Positions 10,021 through 22,259 of a stretch of DNA of 64,000 bases are shown one piece after another; the stretch's first letter is position 1; every line of letters begins with the position of its first letter. The position numbers were made by a program, and so were the translations under genes. The notes under the pieces were generated by a model. The model was not told where the DNA came from, searched no databases, and worked only from the letters and a program-made list of their open reading frames with translations. The stretch lies in the NCBI RefSeq assembly GCF_000143415.4, contig NW_003314331.1:70266-134265 (forward strand). Direction: 5' to 3'. The stretch comes from Selaginella moellendorffii (Eukaryota; Streptophyta; Lycopodiopsida; Selaginellales; Selaginellaceae).

Positions 10021-13000
10021 CTATATTCCATTGTTGAAATTTTGCCTCGAGCTAAAGCTCCCATCCTCCTCAAGCTGGATAGCCTCTCTCAACTCAGTTA
10101 CCACCATACTCATGTTAGGCCTTCTCTTGGAGGAGTGCTCCACACATCTCATTGCAACCTCTAAAAGTTTCCATGCTGATTGCTCTCTATAGTTTGATAA
10201 CTTAGGATCTATTACCGCTTTCAAGTTGCCTTTCTCAAGTTCCTTGCATGCCTGAAAGTGAAGGCTGCTGTCAAACAAAACAAAAGTGAAAAAAAGTGTT
10301 CTTACCCATGTAGAGAGAACAATTTGCTCCTCTGGAAGAGATAGGTTGATTGGTTCACGACCAGAAGCAATCTCAAACAATACCACTCCAAAGCTGTATA
10401 CATCTGATTTCTCCGTGAGCCTGTTGTATGAATGGTACCTGTCAAACCAGCTTGATTAAAATGAAAACGACATTTTCTAAGCTTACTCTGGATCAAGATA
10501 TCCCGGAGTTCCTTTTACTGCAGTTGAGACATGTGATGCTTCATTTTTGTTATAAAGCTTGGAAATTCCAAAGTCACTGACTTTGGCAACCATAGCAAAA
10601 TTTAAAAGTATATTGGTTGTTTTGATATCTCGATGAATTATGTGTACATTGCATGAGGTGTGAAGATACTCCAATGCTGAGAGAAGTATTGCTCAATTCA
10701 AATTTACACAAACTTGTTTACCTTGAGCAGCCTCTAAAGCAATTTGCAACCGTGTTTTCCAACTTAATGTTGGGCGGTTTGTGCCTGAAACCATCAAAGA
10801 GGCACAAACCATCATGAAAGAAAGATATTACTATATAACAAAAACTCACCATATAAGTGCTCCCTCAATGTTCCATTTGCCAAAAGCTCATACACTAATA
10901 TAAGCTCAGACCCTTGATTACAATAGCCAAGAAAAGTTACCAGGTTTCTGTGGTGCACAATTGATAGAATATCGATCTGTCAAGAAAACACAAATTTAAC
11001 AATGTTTTTAGATATTTGAAGTCACCTCCGTGTAAAATTCCTGATGCCCTTGGCTTGAGCTGCTTGATAAAACCTTCACTGCAACTTCAGTACCATCTGG
11101 AAGTCGGCCATAATACACTGGTCCGAAACTTCCTTCTCCAAGAACCTTCTTAAAGTTGTTTGTGGTATTAATGATATCTTTGTAAGTGAAGCTTTTAGCA
11201 CTGAAATTTGGAGACTTTGGCTCTAACCCAGAGAACCGGATCAGTGTGTAAGTTAAAAACTAGGATGAACTTACTTGAATTCTCTGTAGTCTCTTCATCT
11301 TGTGCTCTAACAGTTCTTGGACTGTCCCTCTTTTTACTAGAGAAGAAAAATACGACAAGTCCAGCTCCAAGTAATAGTATGGCTACAGATGGTACTGCTA
11401 CCGCAATGATAAGCGTTGTATTTTTTTTCTTGTTGTGCTTTTCACATAAGTTAGCAGTTATGCTGCAAAAAGAAATGATAAGAAAAAAAAACAATAAAAA
11501 AGAAAACTGACTTGAAAGAGAACTGAAGTTCTGGTGGTATGCATTCCAAACTGTTGTTCTGTAATGACCTGTAAAAGAAACCAGTGAGCAAGGAGCTCAA
11601 GCAATGTGGCATGGCATGTACTCACAAGACTGTAAGATTTTTCAAGGAGCTAAAAGTTGGAACTCGTCCTGTCAATACGTTGTTATCCAAATAGCTGAAA
11701 CGAGAAACCGTGAAGGAGACAAAAAAGTTTCAATACGATACATACATTTTTGTAAGATGTGATAGCTTCCTGATAGACTCTGGTATGGTAGCATTGAGTC
11801 GCTGGTTCGACAGCTTCCTGTAACGTACAAAGGCATAAAGATTAGAAATTAGAAACATTAGAAACCTTCTTCTTACAGCTCTGTAATTATCGCTGGGCTT
11901 TGAGCGAAGTCGCAGGTGATCCAGCTCCAAGTGTAACGATGAGGCAAGCAAGGATCCCCTGACCATCCAGTGAGGTTAAAGTGGTTCATCACCTCGCGTA
12001 TTGCTAGCACTGTAAAAGAAAGAAACAAAAATGTGTTCAAGTATGAGAAAATATGTTTCTTTTCGGCTGCGGATCTTTTACCGTCATCCGATTCTGTCCC
12101 TGGGAGGAGATTTTTGAACTCGAGTAGCTCGGCAGCATTGATAATTGGACCAAGTGTTGAGTTTCGCGTCGGAGTGAAAAGAAACTGCGTCGGATGTGAA
12201 AGTTCCACCGGATACTTGAGGTATATTTGCATCGATGTCAAAGTGTCGGGCTTTCCGGTGTCAATGATCAGTGGTGAATCTTGAAACATGCTGGTGTTGA
12301 AGAAGATCGTGAATTGTCTCGTGTTGTTGCCTAAATTAGCGAATTCAGCAAAGTAAAAGTTGACTTTGTACAGTGATGTTCTAAGTTTCGCTGGGAATGT
12401 AAAGACTATGGCCGAGTCTGAGGTGATTGCCGTTCTCATCACCGCCGAGGGAGGCCTGTCAAACGTGCTTGCCGAGACCGTCGAGTTCGTGCTGATTCGC
12501 TGGTACTTTTCCAAGCTCGTAATTTTTGTGTCGGCTTGCCACATTCGATCGTAAGGATCCTCGGGAAACCTGTTTCCACTCCAGTTTTTATTTGCAAGGA
12601 GATGTGAAACACACTAGCAAGTGCTTACCTGATATCGGCATCCGATGTTGCTCCCAGATTTATCCTTCTCCAGACTACTATAGCTTCATTGGAATCTGAA
12701 AGGTTTCCGCTCATGCTAAGTTCCAGTCTTCGCAGCTCGATTGCCGAGATGAATGGAACATTTGCCGGTGATGTCGAGTTGCTCGCAAGGCAAAAATCCA
12801 GCGTCGAATTAGCAGCCTTCACGACAAACTCGTGGTACCACGTTTCTCCTTTTGTAATATGTGTATCAGTCACCTTGTTCGCACCGATCAGGATCTCAAA
12901 CTCTCTGAGAGATGATTCGAGGCCATCGTAGTTGCCATAGTAAAATCTTGGTCTTACAAGGTAAACCTCGTCCACCAGAACTGGCAGTCCATAGCAGTGC

Positions 13001-13307
13001 TTTCGAGATGTATCCGGAAAGTAGCGAAGGCGCTGATAGATTGGACTCAATCCCCTCCCCAGCGTACTTGAAACAGAGGCTTCAACTCCTGTCTTGATGT
13101 ACTTGCCATCTGGTGTCCACTGGATACCAATCTCATCCGTGTGGCTTTCGGAAGCTCCGCAATCAAGGCTCAGAAATCCTGCAAACAAAATGCTCAGACT
13201 TTTAACAAAAGATTCAAGTCAACCAACTAACTTGGTTGAGCTGAAACATAAATCTGTGTTGCGAAGAATGGAGTCGTAAAAAGAAGGATGAGAGGAGTTG
13301 ACCACAT
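10021..13307 (-). CDS. Malectin-like LRR receptor kinase, copy A
   Basis: Fourteen exons are inferred. Firm ones are 13232-13307 (signal peptide), 12629-13178 and 12082-12569 (malectin-like), 11877-12009, 11512-11568, 11275-11462 (membrane segment), 11026-11222, 10850-10976, 10722-10784, 10487-10676, 10306-10438 and 10021-10251; two small LRR exons lie at about 11750-11817 and 11630-11697. The start [10 protein letters not shown] begins a signal peptide ending VSAQP. Order: malectin-like domain (FLSLDCGA), GDPC motif, about three LRRs, membrane span, then a Ser/Thr kinase with [23 protein letters not shown] and GTPGYLDPE. The total is near 855 residues, normal for this family of plasma-membrane receptor kinases. 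The ligand is unknown. All key kinase residues are present. Copies B and C share every intron position that I checked. Confidence 0.88.
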
Positions 13308-13393
13308 TGTTGCTACCCTCTTTTTCAGATAGCTGAAACTTGCTTAAGACCTGGAAAGACATGATAACAACGACGCTGCAACCAGGGACTTTG

Positions 13394-13960
13394 TCACGCA
13401 AACAAACATGCACGCGCAAAGAGCAAGTCAATAAGATCCATTTGAAAAGTATCTCTGAAAGTTTCTCGCCAAATCCATAGAACGTTCTGGACTTGGAAAA
13501 AATCTCTTGAAACTATTCCAGTTTTACATCGAAGTAACAGTCCATGCTGAGGAATTGGCACTCCCTTAAAAGTGAGAGACAAAAGTCGCCATTTTTCACC
13601 AAACTTGGGAAGAGAAAATGGAGACTTCAAGCTGCCACACGTTAACTTAAACAAGGAAAGCGATAAGAGGCAGCATACCATGAACATTATCGCCATCACC
13701 AGCCATCGTGTCCACGCTACTGTGCATTTGATGAAACTAGCTGTGTAAGTTTGTAAGCTAACAGAGTATACCAACTTACCTGAGTCATCTCTAACGAAGA
13801 CGCCCATTGATGATCTTGTGCTCGATGTCTCTTTGCTCGCAGTGTCCGGCTTTTGCATCTGGAAGCTCTCTTGGACCAGCCACGAACGAAAGCCAGGAGT
13901 AAATGCGTAACATGTCTCGTTTTCAATCGGCTTCCCAAACTGCAAAAACTTTGTGTGTCA
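13394..13960 (-). other. Unassigned sequence, partly duplicated at 25165-25350
   Basis: A minus-strand open frame of 183 codons (13394-13945) has no family resemblance. Its first part (about 13780-13960) matches the plus strand at 25165-25350, sharing GAGCAAAGAGACATC and AAGCCGATTGAAAACG. This makes it the outer part of an inverted duplication that also contains the oleosin-like copies. It could be an exon of a lost gene. Confidence 0.4.
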
Positions 13961-14040
13961 CTTATGCCCCAGACGAGATCACCAGTCGCAAAGCTTTTCC
14001 GAAGCTTTGATCTTGTTCCACAATCACCCTGCTGCTTGAT

Positions 14041-14640
14041 TCATGGCCGAGCAAGCTTGTCGAGCGCTAGCCAAGACCTGGAAATGCTTGCAAGGCGTCA
14101 TGGATCGAATCAAGCAGGAAAAGCCAACCTTGCATCGACTCATCCTTGTCTGTGCTGGAGGAATGTTGCCGCACTGGTAACCATCTTTGTGCTGCTCATC
14201 GGTACACCAATCTTCCTGCTCTTCCTTCCACTTCTCGTCCCTCTCGGCATCCTGGCGGTTCTTTTCATCGGTGGGATCCTTCGTCACCACTAGCTTGGCT
14301 CTTGGAAGTCGCAAAGTTTGGAGCCGAAGCCATGATCCATACCGTGACCGGCAACTTCGTCGAGATCTTCACTGGAAACGTTGGATCCCATTTCGCCAGC
14401 ATCGTCGCAAATACCGCTGGCGGTGTCAAGAACGTTGCTGTGGCTCGCAAGCTGTGGGCACGGCGATGGCGAAGAATCGAGCGTAGTCGCCAGTGGTCTA
14501 GTGGAGACTGCCAAGAACACGGGAAGGCTCTTGAGATTGGAACCACTGCGGTGACAGGGGGAGTTCTCGAGCTTGGATCAAGTGTAACTGGCGGAGTTCT
14601 CGAGCTTGGATCGAGCGTAACCGGCACTGTGACTGAACGT
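14041..14640 (+). pseudogene. Broken oleosin-like gene (inverted duplicate of 24250-25074)
   Basis: The first 40 codons match the intact gene closely (MAEQACRALAKTWK...), but 10 bp are missing in the GGM-LAGTAAL region near 14163, which shifts the frame into a stop. A second deletion lies near 14285, where the intact gene has 19 more bases. The proline-knot region and the 33-bp repeats (at about 14565-14630) are still readable in other frames. It has one fewer 11-residue repeat than the intact copy. The block with its flank (13780-14725) is an inverted copy of 24130-25350. Confidence 0.85.
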
Positions 14641-14649
14641 GGATGCTAC

Positions 14650-14725
14650 CAGTTCTTGCGGCAAGAAGGGGAGCCAGGTGCTTGGGAAGGCGCTGATGAA
14701 GCGGCGGAACGCGGACATCACCATT
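14650..14725 (+). pseudogene. Fragment of the start of the LSG1 gene
   Basis: AGAAGGGGAGCCAGGTGCTT and the following GAAGCGGCGGAACGCGGACA match the LSG1 first exon at 27925-27980. The fragment directly follows the broken oleosin-like copy. The same join (oleosin-like, then LSG1 5' piece) occurs on the minus strand at 24250-24165. Confidence 0.8.
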
Positions 14726-15045
14726 TCCTGGAGCGTCTGCACGACTCGTGAATGATAGCGTTTGGGGAAGATCGTGGAGACGATCGGCCATTCCTGCCGG
14801 TGAGTATCACCGAGATTGGCTCGCCAAGAATCCCAGAGGGACAAGCCTCGGCGGCCAAGTCGATTCGTCCTGTTCTTCCCGAGAAATGGGAAAGGTCTAT
14901 AAGGAGCTATGAGAATCGATTGGTAGGCATCTCTCTCCCTCTCTCTCTCGCTTCGTCGACCGAGAAGAATCCTTCCTCTTGCTGGACCATCCAGGAACGC
15001 GGGTGGCGATCTAGGCGATCGCGCCGCTTCCACAAATCCTATCGG

Positions 15046-15297
15046 CTAGGGCGGAGAGCTGCTGGGCGTCCTGGCCGGGAAGCTCTGCTCCCATGGCTTC
15101 TCCAGCACCGTCACCGCGGCCATCATCTCCTGCCGCTTGCGCTTCTCGTAGATCCGGCGCTCGCGCAGCAGCCACGCCTTCTCGCGCATCGCTGCTTGTG
15201 CATCTGGAGCCTCTTTCACTGCCCCTTGGTGACGCCGCGGGGGAATGTGCGCTTGCCGCCGCCCATTCGCGCTCCCGGCGCTCAAGCTCATCGCCAT
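15046..15297 (-). pseudogene. Unrecognised coding-like fragment with a probable frameshift
   Basis: An ATG at 15297 opens 83 codons rich in charged residues (AMREKAWLLRERRIYEKRKR, then VLEKPWE), which look like real protein, but I cannot name the family. After KPWE the plausible continuation (PGQDAQQLSALADRI) is in another frame and soon meets a stop. This suggests an indel and a broken or partial gene. It faces the pseudouridine synthase gene head-to-head, with 59 bp between the two ATGs. Confidence 0.4.
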
Positions 15298-15356
15298 GGC
15301 GGGAAAACCTCAAGAACCCTAAAATCTCGCCATAAGCCCTAAAATTCGCTCTTTCG

Positions 15357-17345
15357 ATGGAAGAGGGGCGCATCCGCGAGCTGGAGAACGATGTTGCCGC
15401 ATTGTCTGCGAGGATCAAGGCAAGTTCTTTCATCCTCTCTTCAGTGAGTGAAAATCTTGGCGCAGGCACTGGAAGTGGAGAATGCAAATTTAACTGCTCG
15501 ATTGTCACAGCAGGTTCGTTCTTCTTGTCTCCCATTCGATTTACTCTCTGTTCTTTCAGCATGGTGAGAACCAGTCGCTAAAATCGAAGCGGACTCACAA
15601 GAATCACAAGAATCACAAGAAAGAAAATCAAGGTACTCTACGATCCGTTTAAAGGAATTCCTAGTAACTCTTTCTCTCTTGCTAGGAAACTTTAAGCGAC
15701 GATTTGTGGCTTTGAAAATCATGTACATTGGCAGCTGGTACGTTCCTATCTTTCGTTTGGAAGAAAGCTGATTTTTTTCTTTCTTTCTTTTTTTTGTTAC
15801 TATCTAGTTACCATGGATTTGCGTCGCAAGGCTGTGCTTTTAACACTGTCGAGGTATGCAGTGTTTGCTCTAGAACATTAGAGCAACTCTGGCATTTTCC
15901 AGTCCGAGATCTTTGCCGCTCTACAGAGAACAAATCTTGTAGTCGGTTCTATAGCCGATGCAAATTACTCGAGGTGTGGTCGAACTGATAGAGGTGTTTC
16001 GGCGACTGCTCAGGTTCTCTTTGCGGTGTAACTCTTCCTTTTTCGAGCTTGGCTGCTTGCAGGTTATTGCATTGTATTTGCGCTCGAAAAAAAAAGCGTT
16101 GGATGACACCGAAGAGTCTGGTTATGGCTCAAAAGATAGAGTCATTGTCGCAAGATCTAGCCGCGAAGAGGAGGAGATGTTTGCAGCCGAAACAGGTACC
16201 TTCACTCGTGATTTCGTGATCTAATCGTTTGAATCGCGCCAGATGACGATGAAATAGACTACGTAAGCTCACTTAATCGGGCTCTTCCAGCAGATATACG
16301 AGTTCTTGGATGGTGTCCTGTTCCTCCTGGATTTCATGCAAGGTATCACTCTCAATTTTAAGCATTGACTTTGCGAGTGCTCTGGTGCGCAGGTTCAGCT
16401 GTTTGTATCGGGAGTACAAGTACTTCTTCATCGACGATGGCTTAAACATAGACGTAAGAAATTGAAAATTTGGCTGCAGAAGTTTCATTTTTGTTTAGGC
16501 CATGAAGCAAGCATCTCAGCGACTGCTTGGTGAGCACGATTTTCGCAACTTCTGTAAAATGGATGCTGACAACATTCACAACTACACCCGACAGATTCTG
16601 GCTTTCGACATTCTTCCAATTGAAGAGTGGTAGAGTATTTGAATCTTTGGATTGTTGGTTTCTTCATCACTGTCTCGCCTTTCAGCTGGGAAGGAAGAAG
16701 TCTGTGGGTTATGCACGTCCGAGGAAACGCATTCTTATGGCATCAAGTTCGTTGCATGGCTGCTGTGCTTTTCATGATTGGCCGTGGCCATGAAACACTG
16801 ACAGTAAGCTGCAACTCGATTTTTTCCATGGAGATAAATAAGTTTGTTGATTTTGTAGATCATTGATGACCTTTTAGATGTGGACAAGACAATGAGAAAA
16901 CCACAGTATGTGATGGCGCCCGAGCTTCCGCTTGTTCTTCAGAGTTGTGCTTTTCAAGGCCTTCGATTCTACTGCCGGCCCGGTAAGAGTCAAGTTAGAT
17001 CCAGGCTCACATTTTGGTTTACATATGTTTGTAGAATCAAAAGCACAGATACATAGGCATTTGTTGAAACATCTCGACCAAACGCTATTAACAGCCGCAC
17101 TAATTTCTGAAGGCATGCTGGAGCTTGATTGTCCTGGTAAGCATGCTTATCTTCATGCTTCGATTAAATCCATGATGTTGCAGACTCAATTGTTTCTTTT
17201 AGCAAAACAAATTATGTGCCTCTCCTCTCTCGGCCCACTGAACGTAAGCACACTTCTACCAGAGTTTCACAGCTGACGATTGTGTGCTTTAGCTACTTAT
17301 GAAGAACGGCGAAAGAAATTGATCAACACCACCAACACTTCTTAA
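15357..17345 (+). CDS. tRNA pseudouridine-38/39 synthase (DEG1/PUS3 type)
   Basis: It isomerises uridine at positions 38/39 of the tRNA anticodon arm. Exons: 15357-15419, 15466-15513, 15560-15632, 15686-15737, 15808-15853, 15903-16013, 16063-16195, 16243-16342, 16393-16453, 16499-16629, 16686-16803, 16859-16982, then about 17036-17142, 17185-17240 and 17292-17345. A short coiled-coil start (RIRELENDVAALSARIK) and a His/Lys repeat lead into the TruA-like fold: YHGFASQ, the catalytic Asp in CGRTDRGVSA, DIRVLGWCPVPPGFHAR, HDFRNFCKMD, FLWHQVRCM and RKPQY. These match PUS3 rather than bacterial TruA. The first intron begins GC, not GT. The 3' end converges on receptor kinase B, leaving 33 bp between stop codons. 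A partial copy of exons 7-8 lies at 40361-40640. Confidence 0.93.
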
Positions 17346-17378
17346 AACACTGTCTCAATTTTGGTAAACTTGCACTAC

Positions 17379-20300
17379 TTATCTTCCTCTTCTGAAAGTT
17401 TCCATAGATCGTGTGATAGAGTTCCCTTCCTCCTCAAGTTGGATGGCCTCTTTCAGCTCGTTTACCACAGTGCTCATGTTTGGCCTCCTATCGGATCGAT
17501 GCTCCACGCAGTTCATTGCAAGTTCCAAAACTTTCCATACTGCTTGCTCTTTATAGCTTGATAGCTTGGGATCTATTAGAGTTTTCAGGTTGCCTCTCTC
17601 GAGTTCCCTGCATGCCTGGAGGAAGTAAAGCTGCTGTCAAGCAAGCGAAAGACTTGGAAAGAGTGTTCTTACCCATTTTGAAAGAACAACTTGTTCCTCT
17701 GGAAGTGTCAGATTGATAGGTTCACGGCTGCAAACAATTTCAAACAGTACCACTCCAAAGCTGTACACATCTGATTTCTCTGTGAGTCTACTGTAGGAAT
17801 GGTACCTGAGACCATTGGAGAAAAATTTGTGACAATGGTTCAAACCAGAAGATAATAAAAATGAAGTTTTTGCTTACTCTGGATCGAGATATCCTGGAGT
17901 TCCTTTGACAATTGTTGAGACGTGAGATGCATTGTTTTTGTCGTAAAGCTTAGAGAGCCCGAAATCGCTAACTTTGGCAACCATAGCAGAGCTTAAAAGT
18001 ATGTTGGTTGTCTTTACGTCTCGATGGATTATATGAAGATTACAAGACGTGTGCAAATACTCCAATCCTATGAAAATCATTGCTTAGAGTCTTCATACAA
18101 ACTCGTCTTGTTTACCTTGAGCAGCGTCTAAAGCAATTTGCAATCGAGATTTCCAACTTAAAGTTGGACAGCTTGTGCCTTACATACAAGCACATTAAAG
18201 AGAGACAAACGGAAACCAAAGAAGATTACTTACCATACAAGTGCTCTCTCAAAGTTCCATTCGACAAAAACTCATAGAGCAGTATAAGCTTCGATCCATG
18301 GTCACAGTAGCCAAGAAAAGAGACCAAGTTCCTATGATGTACTACTGATAGAATATCAATCTGCCAAGAAAATGCAATGGTTTTGAATCAGTTTGGTATC
18401 CATGCTTCACGATCAAACTCACCTCTGTATTAAACTCTTGATATCCTTGCTTTGAGGAGCTTGACAAAACCTTAACAGCAACTTCAACACCATTGGAAAG
18501 GCGGCCATAGTACACTGGTCCAAAGCTTCCTTCGCCTAGAACTTGCTTGAAGTTGTTTGTGGCCTCGATCACATCTTTGTAACTAAAGTTTTTGGTGCTG
18601 GAGTTTGGAGACTTTGGAGCCAGGCCTGGAGATTAGAATTGAGCTGTAAACACAAGCCAGCATTTTGCAACTTACTTGGACTCTCAGTATCTTTGTTATC
18701 TGACTCCTGTGGTCTGATGGTTCCTGGGCTCTTGTCCGTCTTTCTACGGGACATGAAACACACAACAAGTCCAGCTGCGAGTAGTAACATGGCTACGCAT
18801 GGAACCGCGATTCCAATTAAAAGTGTTGTATTTTTCGTCTTCTTTGCGTCGAGTTTCTCGCATAACTTAACACTAGTGCTGCAGAAGGAAGGAAACAAAA
18901 GATAAAATTCAAGAGAGAATCTCGATAAACGAACTTGAAAGAGAGCTGCAGTTCTGGTGGTACACAATCCAAGCTGTTGTTTTGTAAGGACCTGTGAAAT
19001 AGTGAGTGTAAGAAACACTCTAATTTTCGAGCATACGCTGTACTCACAAAACCGTGAGGTTCTTCAAGGAGCTAAAGTTTGGAACTGGCCCTGTCAATGC
19101 GTTGTTATCCAGATATCTGAAGAACAAGATGAGAAGAAACCAAGAATTGCTAAAGAACCTTTCATACATTTTTGTTAGATGTAACAGCTTCGTGATGGAC
19201 TGTGATATATTACCACTCAAACGTTGGTTGGATAAGTTCCTGCAATGCAAAGCTCTTCAGTTTCGTATGATACATATGAATCCTCTTACAACTCTGTGAT
19301 TCTTGCTGGGATTTGAGCTATGTCGCAAGTGATCCACTGCCAAGTGTAGGGAAGAGGCAAGCAAGGATCTCCCGACCATCCAGTGATGTTAAAGTCATTC
19401 ATCACATCACGAATCGCTACCACTGTCCAGAGAAGAAAACTGTCACAAACAAGATAATGTATATGATGCTACATACCATCATTGGGTTCTGTCCCTGGAA
19501 GGAGACCACCTTTATACTCGAAGAGCTCGGCAGCATTGAGGACCGCACCCAGCGTAGAGTTTGGCGTGGGGACGAGAAAGAAACGTGTTGGATCAGAAAG
19601 CTCCACGGGAGCTTTGAGATACACTTGCACTGAAGTAAGCGGAGCCTGAGTGTGCTTTTCGATGTTGACGGTCACCGCGATCTGGGGAGTTTCAAGAGAG
19701 CTGGTGTTGAAAAGGAGCGTGAACTCTCTCGTGTCGTTCCCCAGAGCGAAGAACTCCGCAAAGTAAAAGTTGACGTAGTACTTCGTTGCCTCGAGCGTGG
19801 CTGGAAACTCGAAGACCATCACGGAGTTGGAGACGATCGCGGAGCTCATCACCGCGGTGGGAGGCTTGTTAAAAGTTTTCCCTACGGAAATAGTCGAGTT
19901 AGTGTTGATCCGCTGGTAGCTTCCCATGTTTTTGAAGCCCTTGTCAGCTCTCCATATTCGATCGTATTCATCCAAAGGATACCTGTTCGAAGAATTGAAC
20001 GCTCGAAGAGAAAAAAGTTTGGGAGTTTCTTACCTGATATCTTCGTTTGAAGTTGCTCCAAGATTGATCCTTCTCCACATGAGTAAGACCTCACTATAAT
20101 CCGAGACACTTCCACTCATCCCAGGAGCCAGCCTTCTAAGCTCGATTGTGGAGATGAATGGGATATTTGCCGGTGAATTCGAGCTGGTTCCAAGGCATAG
20201 ATCTAGTGTCGAGTTTGTGGCTTTCACCACAAACTCGTAGTACCACGACGACTGGCTTCCCAGGCTCGCATTCATCACAGTATTCGCACCAATCGCGATG

Positions 20301-20727
20301 TCAAACTCGACTCGAGTTGATTCCAGCCCATCGTAGTTTCCGTAGTAGAACCGCGGCCTCACGATGTAGCTCTCGTCCACTACAACTGGCAAAGCGTAGC
20401 AGTGCTTCCGGGAGGTGTCATTAAAGTAGCGAAGACGCTGCACTATTAGATCCGCATCTTTCTTCAACAAGCTTGAAATGGAAGCTGTCTCTCCGGTGGT
20501 GATGTACTTGTCGTCGGGTATCCATTCGATACCATTTACATCAGTGTGGCTGTCGAAAGCTCCACAGTCGAGGCTCAAAAATCCTGCACAAGATCGATAG
20601 AGTTCTTCCAAAAACCATCTTTCAAATCGATGAAATGCTACTCACCTGGTTGCGCTGAAACGTAAGTCTGTGCTGCGAGGATAAAGCCAAGCGTGAAAGG
20701 GAGGAGGAGATGATCAGCCGACCACAT
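17379..20727 (-). CDS. Malectin-like LRR receptor kinase, copy B
   Basis: It has the same layout and intron phases as copies A and C. The chosen start, [11 protein letters not shown] at 20727, begins a signal peptide ending VSAQP; the frame is open further upstream, but the paralogues start here. The large malectin-like exons lie at about 20034-20585 ([14 protein letters not shown]) and 19480-19981. LRR exons follow at about 19390-18930, including [11 protein letters not shown]. The membrane exon is at about 18680-18880 ([15 protein letters not shown]). The kinase has [36 protein letters not shown] and GTPGYLDPE. The last exon ends with a TAA at 17379-17381. No disabling change is seen. It is much closer to copy C than to A. 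Confidence 0.88.
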
Positions 20728-20959
20728 TTTCCGCTCGAGCGAGCCGAAACTGGGCCCTATTCTCTCAAAGACTTGCATGCTCTCGAGAAAAGCAAACGAG
20801 AGAGCGATCCAGCCTGTGCATAGACGACCAAGCAAAAGAAAGACATAAGAATCAGCAGGATGTTTCACGATCTAAATCAGACAGGCAAGAGAGGAGACTT
20901 TGGATATGTCAATGGCAATTCATTTGCATCAAAGCACCTTTGAGAATGCCGTAACAAAC

Positions 20960-22259
20960 GCCGTGTTCGTGGCCTGAACGTGGAAGCGTATTAAAATCTA
21001 TAAAATCAGTGTACGAATCTCACCATTTATCTTATGCTTTGTGTTATCACGACTTGCAAGCAGAAACTCCTTTCTTGTTCTATCTACATACGCTATGTCA
21101 AGCATGAACTTACATCCTTCAAGCTCAAGGTACAAAGAGTGAGAAAATGGAATTTATTTTGAAACTCTTCGGTCTAAACTGGACATAGAAAGCGAGACAA
21201 AGTGATTGAAGAGCTGAAACAGGAGTACAAACAAGAGTAAGCTGACGTTCATGACATGTTAATTTTGTTGGAGGACTTTGCTTTTCATCAAGGAATCTAA
21301 CATCCCAAGTCTTGAAACTCTCGAGGTTCAACTTGCATGCAAAAATGAATGATTGAAACAAGAGCACAAAGAAAAAGAGGCTACACTTCCAAATTGATGC
21401 TGGCCTCGAGCAATTTGAAGGCCACATACATCAAAACTAGAAAAAACATCAAATCATATATGACGACTTGCTGAAAGTTTCCATAGATCTTAGATGGGAT
21501 TCATTTGTACACTGCTTGCAGGAATGGTACCATTCACCTAGATACATACTGAGTACTGATTCGATCTAGAACTTCAGCTTCATCAGAAGCGCCGTATATG
21601 GGATTGGCAGGCAAGGATGGAGAGAACCTCACCAGTATGTTGTGGGGCCTGCGCGATCTTGGCCCAGATCGTGAAGTTAATGGTCCAGCTCATGGATGCT
21701 CTACACTCCCGAGCAGTGGACTGTGGCGGATATCTTCGTCTTCAACAATATGATGCCGCTCGAGGTTGCGAGATGGCTGCGAGCCAACTTGAAAACACTC
21801 ATCAATCGATCAAACTCCACCCCTCCAATCCTCGCGTTCTTCCACCGATGATAAAACGACTGTCCAATCCGTAGCTGGGCTATCCAAGGCATGGCCTCAA
21901 TCGTCTCCATAGCATGTTCACTGGCGACCACGGCTTCCCAGCAGACACTACGCAGTGGAAGCCATCCCATGCTCTAGACCGTAGTGCTCTTCTCCAGCGA
22001 GTTTGCCTTTGATCCTCTCCACCTCGCTGCAACAACTCAAGGACCCTGTCGAATACAAAAGCTCGAGCGTCGGAAGCCTAAGGCCCACGGAGCTGAACCA
22101 ACTTGGCCATAGGTCATTCCTCTCTTCCTCAGTGAAGCTTTCTCGGGAGGTAAGTCTTCCTGCAGATGAAGAGGGTGTGCGGTGCACCGCGATGATACTC
22201 AACGATGCTAATGATCCATTCTTTTCTACACTGTCCGACGTCGGTGTTTTGGATGCAAG
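20960..22259. other. Intergenic, no recognised gene
   Basis: A segment near 21710-21860 reads like protein in one frame (QWTVADIFVFNNMMPLEVAR), but a double stop follows and no start or family is apparent. It may be a fragment of a lost gene. Confidence 0.35.

Noticed and set aside
16273-16488. Possible extra intron in the synthase gene (acceptor CTCTTCCAG at 16290)
   Set aside because: Reading straight through gives the conserved LNRALPADIRVLGWCPVPP of the PUS3 family, so no intron is needed.
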